From the NCBI GenBank assembly GCA_913054455.1, contig CAJXIL010000001.1, positions 33,387-97,386 on the forward strand: 64,000 bases of DNA. Direction: 5' to 3'. Below the pieces are notes generated by a model that saw nothing but the letters and a program-made list of their open reading frames with translations, was not told the DNA's origin and searched no databases. Position numbers and translations under genes: made by a program. Source of the stretch: an uncultured Roseobacter sp. GTDB lineage: Bacteria; Pseudomonadota; Alphaproteobacteria; Rhodobacterales; Rhodobacteraceae. Below, in pieces: positions 48,429 to 57,722 of this stretch. Numbering within the stretch: the first letter of the stretch is position 1; each line of letters starts with the position of its first letter.

Positions 48429-48989
48429 GTTCTGAGAGAAATTGTTTTACGATAGGTTTACGGTGTAGATCTTGAAAAAAGTATTTTTTTCAGTAGCTTA
48501 AAAATTTGTCACTCCTGTCAGGCCATGCCAAGGCAGCTCCGCCATCAGGTCGATGCACCCTTTCAGATATACCGCCTTGGTTGAGACATCTGCGCGTTTC
48601 TTGCCTTTAATCACCGATATCCCTCAAAGGCCTTACCTGGCTGGCCTCTGCATGTGCGAGGCCATAAACACCACCCACCACGTTCTCTAGTTCAGCATCT
48701 TGCGCGCATTGAGTGTTCGAATGTCAATTTGACCCAGGCCTTGCAAGGGACCTACTTGTGCATCTCCGTCGTTCATCCAGGACACAACATCAACCAAGGT
48801 CCCCGCCGCTCGCTGAATGGCTTCTCTCGTAGAGGTCCAAGTCAAACTCTTTTTCCGTTCTATTTTGGATCATGGGCACTCATCCGGGTCACGCTCCTCT
48901 TCGCAGTCTAAGTGGTTCTTGTGGGGACCCGCTGGATGCATGCGCCAGATTGACAGGTGTCTAATATGTTCGTCAGCCCTTTCAAGAGC

Positions 48990-49360
48990 CGCCATGAAAC
49001 GCTATATTGGAAGTGATGTTGCCAAGGATCACTGCGCTCTTTGCATGGCAAACACTACAGCTGGTTGTGCACTGTCCCGACCAGCATTTTATTGGCACGG
49101 GAACCTCAAAGAGTTGCTGCGCCCCGTGAAAGACAAATAGAAACTGCTGGTCCAGCGTTTTCATCCCCGTCGCCGCATGGGGCATGGGCCGACAACCCGC
49201 TGACCTTTGTTGAAGCCCACAAGACATTCGATCGGGTGGCCATTTATGGTCATGTGCCAACCCCAAGCCAGCTCTGACCTATGTGCGTCGCGCCCTTGCA
49301 AGGCCAACTCCATGTGGTCCAAACAGCAAATGCACGGTCGAAGGGTGTCCATTTTTTTTG
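48990..49360 (+). pseudogene. Degenerate transposase remnant, IS110-like N-terminus
   Basis: MKRYIGSDVAKDHCALCMANT resembles IS110-family N-terminus (DVxKD); frame then breaks. Confidence 0.35.
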
Positions 49361-49516
49361 TAGATTTGCGTCACCATGGCTCTTGGTATCCAAGGCGCCG
49401 CAAAGGTCAGCCAGCCTCGGGCTATCCGGGCTCAGGCGCGGTGCGAGATAGCAAGGCGTTCGTTGATCCGTACTGTCCCGACTTGCCCCGACCTATTGCC
49501 CGTTCGGCAAACCAAA

Positions 49517-50827
49517 TCAAAGCGATGGCAACCAAAGCGCCAATTGTGGAAAGACGATCAGCAATGCCACCAAGAACAGCGAGCAAAAGATAAACGGAAA
49601 AGCCGACGTGTAGATCTCGCGCATCGTTGTCCCTGCCGGCGCCACCCCTTTCATCACAAACAGCAATAATCCAAAGGGCGGTGTGGTGAAACTGATCTCC
49701 AAGGAAAGCAGCATGATCAGCGCGAACCAGATCGGGTCAAATCCAAGCGTTTGCGCAAGGGGAAAGAAGATCGGCACCGTCAGCAACATGATCGAGATCT
49801 GCTCCATGAACATCCCAAGAAGCAACAGTACGGCAAACATCACAAGCAGCATGGCCAAAGGCGCCAGGTCAAAGCTGGTTGCCCAGCTCACCAGCCCCCG
49901 AGACGCCCCAGAGAAGGCCAGAAGTTGGCTAAATGTGGCGGACCCAAAAACGATGAGATAGGCCATGAGCGTAACTTTGAGCGCACCGATGACGGACTTC
50001 TTCATAGCGTCCCACGTTAGGCAGCGAAAAACCGCGGCAAGGATCAATACGCCCAATGCGCCAAAGGCAGCAGCCTCGGAAGGTGTAACAAACCCCTGGA
50101 TCATCAAGGTGATGATAATGACCATGACACTCACCATGGGCACCACCTCGCGCAACAAGAGGACCAGCTTTACACGGAATGACATCGGCTCGACGTCGTA
50201 GGCAGGGGCAGCTGTCGGGTCGATCCGTGTCTGTAACCAGATCGTCGCAATGTAAAAGCCCGCAAGGATCAAACCCGGAATTACACCCGCGATAAGCAAC
50301 GCTGCTACGTCGATCTGTGCCAAGGTTGCCAACAAAACGGCCAATGCCGAAGGCGGAATGATGATCGCAAGACCGCCAGTGCCAAGAATGGGACCAATAC
50401 TCATGTGCGATTTATAGCCTCTGCGGCTCATTTCCGGGACCATGAGAGACCCCAGAAGTGCGGTTGAACCCATGGATGACCCCGAGAGCGTTGAAAAGGC
50501 CGTGCCACCCAGAACCGTGACATAGCTGAGCCGTCCCGGCAGGCGGCCAAGCAGCTTGTCGATCGCGGTAAACATGCGCCCGCCAAGCCCTGTGTGAAAG
50601 AAAATCTCACCCATCAGCAAGAATAACGGAATGGGCATCAGCGCGTATTTGGTGAGCGCCCCAAGACCGTTATTCAAGAGTTGCATCACCCCGCGCTCTC
50701 CGCCCATGAAGACCCAAGCGCCGATGATATTGGCGGCCAGAAAGGCCAACGCAATCGGCATTCCAACCGCCATGAGAAGCATAATCGTGCCAAGCAGCAG
50801 CGCAAGTGCCTCGTACCATTCCATCAT
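49517..50827 (-). CDS. TRAP transporter large permease (DctM)
   Basis: 436 aa; PIPLFLLMGEIFFHTGLGGRMF, GSSMGSTALLGSLMVPEMSRRGY, TTPPFGLLLFVMKG. Confidence 0.95.
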   Translation of the reverse strand: MMEWYEALALLLGTIMLLMAVGMPIALAFLAANIIGAWVFMGGERGVMQLLNNGLGALTKYALMPIPLFLLMGEIFFHTGLGGRMFTAIDKLLGRLPGRLSYVTVLGGTAFSTLSGSSMGSTALLGSLMVPEMSRRGYKSHMSIGPILGTGGLAIIIPPSALAVLLATLAQIDVAALLIAGVIPGLILAGFYIATIWLQTRIDPTAAPAYDVEPMSFRVKLVLLLREVVPMVSVMVIIITLMIQGFVTPSEAAAFGALGVLILAAVFRCLTWDAMKKSVIGALKVTLMAYLIVFGSATFSQLLAFSGASRGLVSWATSFDLAPLAMLLVMFAVLLLLGMFMEQISIMLLTVPIFFPLAQTLGFDPIWFALIMLLSLEISFTTPPFGLLLFVMKGVAPAGTTMREIYTSAFPFIFCSLFLVALLIVFPQLALWLPSL

Positions 50828-51327
50828 TCATGTATCCCTGCTTCGCCGCTATGCATGAGCTCTTGGCCAAATACAAAGCGGGAAAATTCAACAGCCATCA
50901 TGCCAAATGAAAGCGGAAAGGCGATGGTCAACATCCAGCGCGGGAAGTAATAGGCACGAGTGTCAAAATCCCCCCGTGCGATATTGGTCATAACCAGCTC
51001 CGCGCCTTTCCATGTGAGGATCACGCAGACCAGCACGCAGGCGGCGGCCACGGCGCGGCTGAGAAGGCGGCGCAGGCCTGTAGGCAAAGCGGCCGTTAGC
51101 AGTTCGATATGCACATGGCCCTTTTCACGTACCAGCCAAGGCGCACCGAGCATCGTCATGTAAAGCAGGCCGTATTCGGCAGATGTAAACAGCCAGGCAA
51201 AGGGCTGAAGCCCAATGTTTCGCATCACCACGGAGATGATGACCGACACCATGATCCACACAAGCGTGAGGCCGGAAGTCCCTGCCATGCCATAGAGAAG
51301 GGCGTTGTAGGTCGTGTTGATCATCAA
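50824..51327 (-). CDS. TRAP transporter small permease (DctQ)
   Basis: 167 aa with four hydrophobic segments; WLVREKGHVHIELL; overlaps DctM start. Confidence 0.9.
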   Translation of the reverse strand: MMINTTYNALLYGMAGTSGLTLVWIMVSVIISVVMRNIGLQPFAWLFTSAEYGLLYMTMLGAPWLVREKGHVHIELLTAALPTGLRRLLSRAVAAACVLVCVILTWKGAELVMTNIARGDFDTRAYYFPRWMLTIAFPLSFGMMAVEFSRFVFGQELMHSGEAGIHE

Positions 51328-51383
51328 AGATGGCTCCGAAAAAAGGCAGGCCAGCCCATACGAGGACAGGCCTGCGAAGGGGC

Positions 51384-52397
51384 TTAATTGGCCGCGTCGA
51401 GATCGTAGAAGAGCGAGATCAGCCGGTCATAGTTGTCTGTTCCACCGGGCTGGCCAGACATGACCTCTTTCATGCGCTCCCAGGTCTTTTCACGGGCAGC
51501 TGCCAGATAGTTGGCCTTCGCCTCACCTTCGAGCGAGACAACCTTCATACCCGCCGCCTCAAGCGCAGCGAAGTCTTCATCCCGCTTTGAACGCAATGCT
51601 TCAACGCTGTCTTTCTCGTGCTGGATCGCCACGTCCTGAAGCACCGTCCGCGCCTCATCCGAGAGCGAATTCCATTTTTCATTGTTCACGATCACACCGA
51701 GATCGGTCGAGAAGAAACACGGCTCAATCCGGTAGTTAAGGAACTCGTTCCACTTAAGATCAATAAGACCAATCTGGGTCCAGCCCGTCGCATCCACAAC
51801 GCCGCGCTGGAGTGCAGCGTAGACCTCACCAGTTGGCAGGTCGATCACCTGCGCACCGAGATAATTGGTGAAGAAGGCGTTATAGACATTGTTGCCGCGC
51901 AGCTTCAGGCCTTCGACTTCCAGGTTTCCATCAGCATCGAACTTTGGTTCGTCACGGGTCCAGAGGTTGTAGCAGACACCGCTGTCGAACCAGCCGAGGT
52001 ACTTAAGGCCCATCTTTTCTTGATGGATCTGGTCGATCAGGGCAATGCCACCATTGGCCCGCGTTTCAACGGCTGTAAGGTTAGAGGCAACCATGGCATC
52101 CTTTTCTGGTAGCGCGCCGCCATAAAACGACCCAGGAGTGTAAACCATATCCACGATACCATCGCGCACAGCGTCAGGCTGCTGGAACATGCCGATCGCC
52201 TCTGGGCCACCTCGCACATCGATCTGGATCACGCCTTTGCCTGCAGCGTTGACCTTATCGACAAAGCTCAGAAAGCTCTTTGTATAGATCAGTGTTTCGG
52301 GGAAAGCATGTACCGCCGAAATAGTCTCTTCTGCTTTGAGAGCCCCTGCAAAGAGCGTGGCCCCTGCAAGCAGGCTTCCTAGTAGTTTCATCTTCAT
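51384..52397 (-). CDS. TRAP transporter substrate-binding protein (DctP)
   Basis: MKMKLLGSLLAGATLFAGALKAEETISAVHAFPETLIYTKSFLSFVDKVNAAGKG; ORF track start 52412. Confidence 0.92.
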   Translation of the reverse strand: MKMKLLGSLLAGATLFAGALKAEETISAVHAFPETLIYTKSFLSFVDKVNAAGKGVIQIDVRGGPEAIGMFQQPDAVRDGIVDMVYTPGSFYGGALPEKDAMVASNLTAVETRANGGIALIDQIHQEKMGLKYLGWFDSGVCYNLWTRDEPKFDADGNLEVEGLKLRGNNVYNAFFTNYLGAQVIDLPTGEVYAALQRGVVDATGWTQIGLIDLKWNEFLNYRIEPCFFSTDLGVIVNNEKWNSLSDEARTVLQDVAIQHEKDSVEALRSKRDEDFAALEAAGMKVVSLEGEAKANYLAAAREKTWERMKEVMSGQPGGTDNYDRLISLFYDLDAAN

Positions 52398-52481
52398 CTT
52401 GTAATCCTCCACTGGATTGAGGCCTGCGCCCCTTTGATTTGACCTTTTCAGGCCGTGGCTGCCGCGTTTAACGGTCGTTTT

Positions 52482-53093
52482 TCATTCTTTCGCAGTGGGC
52501 CACGCCCAGCCTGCAGTTTGGCTGCGGGTACGTTTAAACGCTGCGATGGCCCCGCCATGATTGCGCGTCAGATCAATATCGTCCCAGCCGTTGATCAGTT
52601 TCATGGCCCAGCTGTCATCAAGCACAAAGCCGATCTTGGCGGCTCCGACCGTGACAGTGCGGGTATCGATATCGATGATGACATCTTGCGGACCCTTTGC
52701 CAGTGACGCCTCCAGCGCAACGTAGCTCTCATCGTCGACCTTGGCTGGTAGCAGACTGTTGTTGACGGCGTTTGAGGCAAAGATGTCACCAAAGCTGGGG
52801 GCGATAACAGCACGGATACCGGCATCTACAAGCGCATAGACCGCCGCCTCACGCGAAGAACCGCTTCCGAAATTGCGCCCTGCAAGGATCACGCTAACCT
52901 CTGAGTGGGTATTCAGCGGGAAACCCGCACGCAGCTCTCCCGCCTCATCGCGGCGCATGTCGTGCAGTAGATAGGACCCGTAGCCCTCAGCGCGCGGCAC
53001 AGACATAAAGCGCGCCGGTATAAGCTGATCGGTATCAATATTCGCCACCGGCAGCCCCAGCACCGTGCCCCTATGCACCCGCCACCCAGCCAT
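52482..53093 (-). CDS. 3-isopropylmalate dehydratase small subunit-like hydratase (LeuD family)
   Basis: GLPVANIDTDQLIPARFMSVPRAEGYGSYLLHDMR; ILAGRNFGSGSSREAAVYALVDAGIRAVIAPSFGDIFASNAVNN. Confidence 0.92.
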   Translation of the reverse strand: MAGWRVHRGTVLGLPVANIDTDQLIPARFMSVPRAEGYGSYLLHDMRRDEAGELRAGFPLNTHSEVSVILAGRNFGSGSSREAAVYALVDAGIRAVIAPSFGDIFASNAVNNSLLPAKVDDESYVALEASLAKGPQDVIIDIDTRTVTVGAAKIGFVLDDSWAMKLINGWDDIDLTRNHGGAIAAFKRTRSQTAGWAWPTAKE

Positions 53094-54502
53094 CAGGCCC
53101 CCCTTCCCCTTAGGAGCGGGCGCACATCGGTGAGCGTTCCGGTCACGGCAGCCGCCGCGACCATGGCCGGGCTCATCAGATGGGTACGCGCGCCGCGCCC
53201 CTGACGACCCTTAAAATTGCGGTTCGTAGACGAGGCGCAGCGTTTGCCGTCGCCCACAAGATCGCCGTTCATGCCCACGCACATGGAACACCCGGAGCCA
53301 ACCCAGTCGAGGCCTGCCGCGGTAAAGACACGATCCAGCCCCTCGGCTTTGGCCTGCGCGTCGACCTGTGTCGAACCCGGTGAGATCATCCCGGAAACCT
53401 TGGCTTTGCGCCCCCGCAATACGGCAGCTGCGGCCCGCAAATCCTCGATCCGCCCGTTTGTGCAGGAGCCAATAAAGACCTGATCAACAGGCGTGCCTTC
53501 CAGCGTCTGCCCGGCTGTCAGCCCCATGTAATCAAGCGCAGCGCGTGCGGCTGCGGCCTTTTCAGGCGCCACATCGGCAGGGTCGGGGATGGCGGCGCTG
53601 ATCGGCAGCGCCTGTTCGGGGCTCGTGCCCCATGTGACAGTAGGGGAAATCTCGGCAGCTTTGATCTGCACCTCACGATCAAAACCTGCGCCTTCGTCGC
53701 TGGCGAGCGCTGTCCAATCCGCGCAGGCCGCCTGCCAGTCCGCAGCTTTGGGCGCATAACTGCGCCCTTCGAGATAGGTAAATGTTGTTTCGTCTGGGGC
53801 CACCATGCCCAAACGCGCTCCACCTTCAATCGATAGGTTACAGAGGGTCATGCGGCCCTCCATCGACAAGGACTCAATAGTGCTGCCAGCATATTCGACA
53901 GCATGACCCTGGGCGCCATCGGTGCCCAACTTTGCAATCCAGTAAAGCGCGATATCCTTAGCCGAGACCCCCGGTCCAAGAGTGCCGTCAACAGTGATAC
54001 GCATGGATTTTGGCTTGCGCTGCCAGACCGTTTGTGTTGCCAGAACATGGGCCACCTCGGTCGCGCCAATCCCAAAAGCCAGCGCGCCAAAGGCCCCATG
54101 GGTAGAGGTATGGCTATCACCGCAGTTTATCAGCAGCCCAGGCAAAGTCAGACCCTGTTCGGGCCCCACTACATGCACGATGCCCTGCTGGGGATCGTCA
54201 AGATCAAAAAGCTGCAGTCCATGCGCTGTCGCATTGCTGCGTAGGGTATCGATCATTCGTGCAATACGCGGATCAGCGATCTGTGACCGGCCCCGCGTGG
54301 GCGCATAATGATCAACAACAGCAAAGGTAAGCGCCGGTTCAGCCACGGACAGGCTGCGCTCCCTGATCTTGGCAAATGCGTGATGTGACCCTTCGTGCAC
54401 AAGATGCCGATCAACCCAAAGCAGCGAAACGCCATCATCGCGCCGAAGCACCTCATGCGCGGCCCAAAGCTTGTCGAGCATGGTCTGCGGAACCCCCATC
54501 AA
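53093..54502 (-). CDS. 3-isopropylmalate dehydratase large subunit-like hydratase (LeuC family, [4Fe-4S])
   Basis: INCGDSHTSTHGAFGALAFGIGATEVAHVLATQT; GSCTNGRIEDLRAAAAVLRGRK; GCSMCVGMNGD. Confidence 0.93.
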   Translation of the reverse strand: MMGVPQTMLDKLWAAHEVLRRDDGVSLLWVDRHLVHEGSHHAFAKIRERSLSVAEPALTFAVVDHYAPTRGRSQIADPRIARMIDTLRSNATAHGLQLFDLDDPQQGIVHVVGPEQGLTLPGLLINCGDSHTSTHGAFGALAFGIGATEVAHVLATQTVWQRKPKSMRITVDGTLGPGVSAKDIALYWIAKLGTDGAQGHAVEYAGSTIESLSMEGRMTLCNLSIEGGARLGMVAPDETTFTYLEGRSYAPKAADWQAACADWTALASDEGAGFDREVQIKAAEISPTVTWGTSPEQALPISAAIPDPADVAPEKAAAARAALDYMGLTAGQTLEGTPVDQVFIGSCTNGRIEDLRAAAAVLRGRKAKVSGMISPGSTQVDAQAKAEGLDRVFTAAGLDWVGSGCSMCVGMNGDLVGDGKRCASSTNRNFKGRQGRGARTHLMSPAMVAAAAVTGTLTDVRPLLRGRGA

Positions 54503-55314
54503 CCCTCCCCTTCGCTCTGACCGATCGCAGGTTCCCAGTGACGCGTTGCACCCTGGCCAACGCGCGTCAGCGGCATTTCCAGCCGGAACATATCCGGACG
54601 GTAAAGCCCCGAGAGGTATTCCACTCCATTCCCCTCGACGTCGCGCACAACGCGACGTAGCGACAACAACGCCGATCCCTCGGCCACGCCCAGGGCCTCT
54701 GCCACATCGGGACCAGCAAGCGTCGCACTCACGGATTGATGCGCTTCTTCGATTAGCACGCCACTGCGCTCCAACAGCTTGAACAGGGGCGTGGTCGCGA
54801 GATCATTCTCGGAATAGTTCTGCGCAATCTGGGCAGGAACGTATGTTGTGAGATGGGAAAACGGCACATCCCCTGTCAGACGCACCCGCGTGGCGATCTG
54901 GACCTTGGTTTCGTCTCCAAGACGCATCGCAGAGGCGACGAAATCAGGTGCACGACCATACGAAAACGACAAAAGCCGCGCAGTCGTTTGCTGACCCATC
55001 TCGACCAACTGCGGCATGAGCGTGTTGAAATCCATCGCGGCAGCCTGGCCGCTGGCGGCTCGTGCGCGCACCTTCGTGCCGCTTCCTGCGCGGCGTTCAA
55101 TTAGTCCACCTTGGGACAGGGCATCAAGCGCGCGGCGCACGGTGACACGGCTCACCCCAAAGGTTTCGGCCAGCTTTTGTTCCCCCGGCAAAGTCTGCCC
55201 CTCGCGCAGATCGCCACCGGTGATCTGATCGCGCAAAGAAAGGTAAACGCGCCGCGCCTTTGTCCCCTCTGGCAGTATTTGAACAGCTTCCAACCGCACC
55301 TGTGATTCCCCCAT
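54499..55314 (-). CDS. GntR family regulator (HutC/UTRA subfamily)
   Basis: LREGQTLPGEQKLAETFGVSRVTVRRALDALSQGGLIERRAGSGTKV and C-terminal UTRA-like domain. Confidence 0.92.
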   Translation of the reverse strand: MGESQVRLEAVQILPEGTKARRVYLSLRDQITGGDLREGQTLPGEQKLAETFGVSRVTVRRALDALSQGGLIERRAGSGTKVRARAASGQAAAMDFNTLMPQLVEMGQQTTARLLSFSYGRAPDFVASAMRLGDETKVQIATRVRLTGDVPFSHLTTYVPAQIAQNYSENDLATTPLFKLLERSGVLIEEAHQSVSATLAGPDVAEALGVAEGSALLSLRRVVRDVEGNGVEYLSGLYRPDMFRLEMPLTRVGQGATRHWEPAIGQSEGEG

Positions 55315-55394
55315 GTTTCGAAGACGAGGGTAGATAGGTTTCCTTCAAAATCAAGTATTAGTATTTCATATATTCAAAAATTTTGTCTGGTAAG

Positions 55395-55409
55395 ATACAA
55401 TATTTGTAT
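55395..55409. promoter_or_regulatory. Putative GntR operator
   Basis: Perfect inverted repeat ATACAA-TAT-TTGTAT in the divergent GntR/tautomerase intergenic region. Confidence 0.6.
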
Positions 55410-55464
55410 TACAGATAGTACTGATTGAAGTCAGTTCTGTTTGGATAGAGGGGGTAGGAGCGCA

Positions 55465-56031
55465 ATGCCGATCGTGGAATTACATGTTCTTGAAGGCTAC
55501 AATTCCCAGGAAAAACAACGCCTAGGCGCAGCTTTGACGGACGCGGTACGATTCGTCGTGCCCGCCGCACCAGAGCTTGTGACGGTGATGATCCATGATG
55601 TGTCAGCAGACAATTACCACCTTGGCCGCAGCCAGCGAAGCCTTGCACCCGCGCGGCCGGACCCGACGCAGATCGTGAAAGACTACCTTGCCGCGATGGA
55701 AACCCGCCAACTGGACGCAGCAAGCGCAATACTGGGCGATGGCTTTACCATGATCTTTCCCGGCACAGCGCCGATGTGCACACTTCAAGAACTGATTGAA
55801 TGGGCGAAACCGCGCTACAAGTTTGTCACCAAGACCTACGAGGGTTTTGACGCAATGCAGGGCACAGGTGACGCCGTCGTGGTCTATTGTCGGGGCACGC
55901 TGCAGGGTGAATATCACGATGGTAGCACCTTTGAAGACATCCGTTTTGTTGATCGCTTCGAGATCACGGGCGGCAAGATCACCAAACAGGACGTATGGAA
56001 CGACATGGCCGAAGTGAGGGCAAATGTATGA
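55465..56031 (+). CDS. 4-oxalocrotonate tautomerase-like domain fused to SnoaL-like domain
   Basis: MPIVELHVLEGYNSQEKQRLGAALTDAV (Pro-1 tautomerase) followed by DPTQIVKDYLAAMETRQLDAASAILGDGFTMIFPG SnoaL-like; ORF track start 55441 is TTG. Confidence 0.75.
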   Translation: MPIVELHVLEGYNSQEKQRLGAALTDAVRFVVPAAPELVTVMIHDVSADNYHLGRSQRSLAPARPDPTQIVKDYLAAMETRQLDAASAILGDGFTMIFPGTAPMCTLQELIEWAKPRYKFVTKTYEGFDAMQGTGDAVVVYCRGTLQGEYHDGSTFEDIRFVDRFEITGGKITKQDVWNDMAEVRANV

Positions 56032-57722
56032 GCGAAATTGATCCAATCACCCTTTCTGTCCTTGCGGGCCGCATGGAGCAGATCGCAGATGAGATGGACG
56101 CCACGCTGTTTCGCGCGGCCTTCAACCCAATCATCGCCGAGGCGCATGATGCGAGCCATGGGCTTTATCACGCCGTGTCGGGGGATACGTTGGTGCAAGG
56201 CAAGTCAGGCCTACCGATTTTCGTGGGCGTCATGTCTTTTGCAGTGAAAGCCGTGATCGAAAAGGCCGCCAGGGATGGCGATCTCGAAAATGGTGACATT
56301 TACATCTTCAACGACGCTCATATTGGCGGAACCCATTTGTCGGACATGCGCCTCGTGCGGCCCTACTTCCGCGATGGGAACCTGTTTTGCTATCTGGCCT
56401 CGGTTGGGCATTGGCATGACGTGGGCGGCGCCGTGCCGGGAAATTATAATCCTGCGGCGACGGATGTTTTCCAAGAGGCCTTCAACTTACCGCCCGTGAA
56501 ACTTGCCCGCAAAGGGAAGATCAACCAGGACATCATCGACATTCTGATGCGCAACACGCGCCTGCCGCAATCGGCCATGGGTGATCTCAACGGTCAGCTT
56601 GGTGCGCTGGACCTGGGCGTCAGGCGCATGGACGAGCTTCTGGATGAATACGGCGCTGAGACGATCTCCTCTGCCCTTGAGGCGCTTGGCCATCGCGCCG
56701 AGACCTTGATGCGGTCAGAAATAACCGATCTGCCCGATGGCCGCTGGGAGGCCGAGGATTACCTGGACAACGACGGCATCACCGATGAGCCGCTGAAGAT
56801 CAGCATCGCACTGGAGGTCAAGAACGATGAAATGACACTTGATTTCACCGGGTCCTCACCGCAGTGCGCAGGCCCTGTAAATATCGCCCTGCCAACGACT
56901 GTTGCCACCGCCTATGTGGCCATCAAACACGTCTTTCCCGCACTGTCGGCCAATGCTGGTGTCATGCGGCCCATTGATGTGATCGTACCCGAGGGCAGCC
57001 TTTTGGCCGCGCAGTTTCCGGCACCGACGGGCGGCTATACCGAAACCATTCTGCGGATGATCGACGTGGTGTTTTCTGCCTTTGCGCAGGCCTCTCCCGA
57101 CCGCATCGTCGCCAACGCCTATGGCACCATCAATGCGCTCTCCATCGCGGGCAAGCGCAGCAACGGCCAGCCCTGGGTCATGTTTTCCTTCTATGGCGGC
57201 GGCCACGGCGGGTCGGTTGACTCCGACGGGCTCAATCATGGCAATGCACCCATTTCAACCGCCACGATCCCGCCAATGGAGATCCTGGAAGCGGCCTACC
57301 CGGTCATGTTCCGCAAATGGGCCCTGCGGCCCGACAGCGCTGGTGCCGGTACCCACCGCGGCGGTCTTGGCGCTGTCTACGAGATCGAAGTCTTGGAGGA
57401 AAACGGCGCCGAGGCCTTCCTCTTCGGCGAACGCGGACGCTTTGCTCCCAAGGGGATTGTCGAAGGCGGCGACGCGGCAATGAACGCGTTTCAATATGAA
57501 CAGGATGACGGCTGGCACAGCCCGCCACTGGCCTCCAAGATGCGCGGTATCAAACTCAAGACGGGGCAGGCCGTGCGGCTTGAAACGCCAGGCGGTGGCG
57601 GCTACGGCGCGGCCTCCGAGCGAAATCCCAAAGCCGTTGCCCGCGATGTAGCGCGCGGCCTGGTAAGCGACGACCATGCAGATGCCGCATATGGCACGCA
57701 ATGGCGAGAGGACACAGCATGA
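56028..57722 (+). CDS. Hydantoinase B/oxoprolinase family protein
   Basis: MSEIDPITLSVLAGRMEQIADEMDATLFRAAFNPIIAEAHDASHGLY; overlapping start/stop with neighbours. Confidence 0.93.
   Translation: MSEIDPITLSVLAGRMEQIADEMDATLFRAAFNPIIAEAHDASHGLYHAVSGDTLVQGKSGLPIFVGVMSFAVKAVIEKAARDGDLENGDIYIFNDAHIGGTHLSDMRLVRPYFRDGNLFCYLASVGHWHDVGGAVPGNYNPAATDVFQEAFNLPPVKLARKGKINQDIIDILMRNTRLPQSAMGDLNGQLGALDLGVRRMDELLDEYGAETISSALEALGHRAETLMRSEITDLPDGRWEAEDYLDNDGITDEPLKISIALEVKNDEMTLDFTGSSPQCAGPVNIALPTTVATAYVAIKHVFPALSANAGVMRPIDVIVPEGSLLAAQFPAPTGGYTETILRMIDVVFSAFAQASPDRIVANAYGTINALSIAGKRSNGQPWVMFSFYGGGHGGSVDSDGLNHGNAPISTATIPPMEILEAAYPVMFRKWALRPDSAGAGTHRGGLGAVYEIEVLEENGAEAFLFGERGRFAPKGIVEGGDAAMNAFQYEQDDGWHSPPLASKMRGIKLKTGQAVRLETPGGGGYGAASERNPKAVARDVARGLVSDDHADAAYGTQWREDTA

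Noticed and set aside
52482-54502. Ordinary leucine biosynthesis leuCD
   Set aside because: Sequence alone cannot exclude it, but linkage to TRAP, GntR and catabolic genes with no leuA/leuB nearby favours a catabolic hydratase; gene symbols were left blank.
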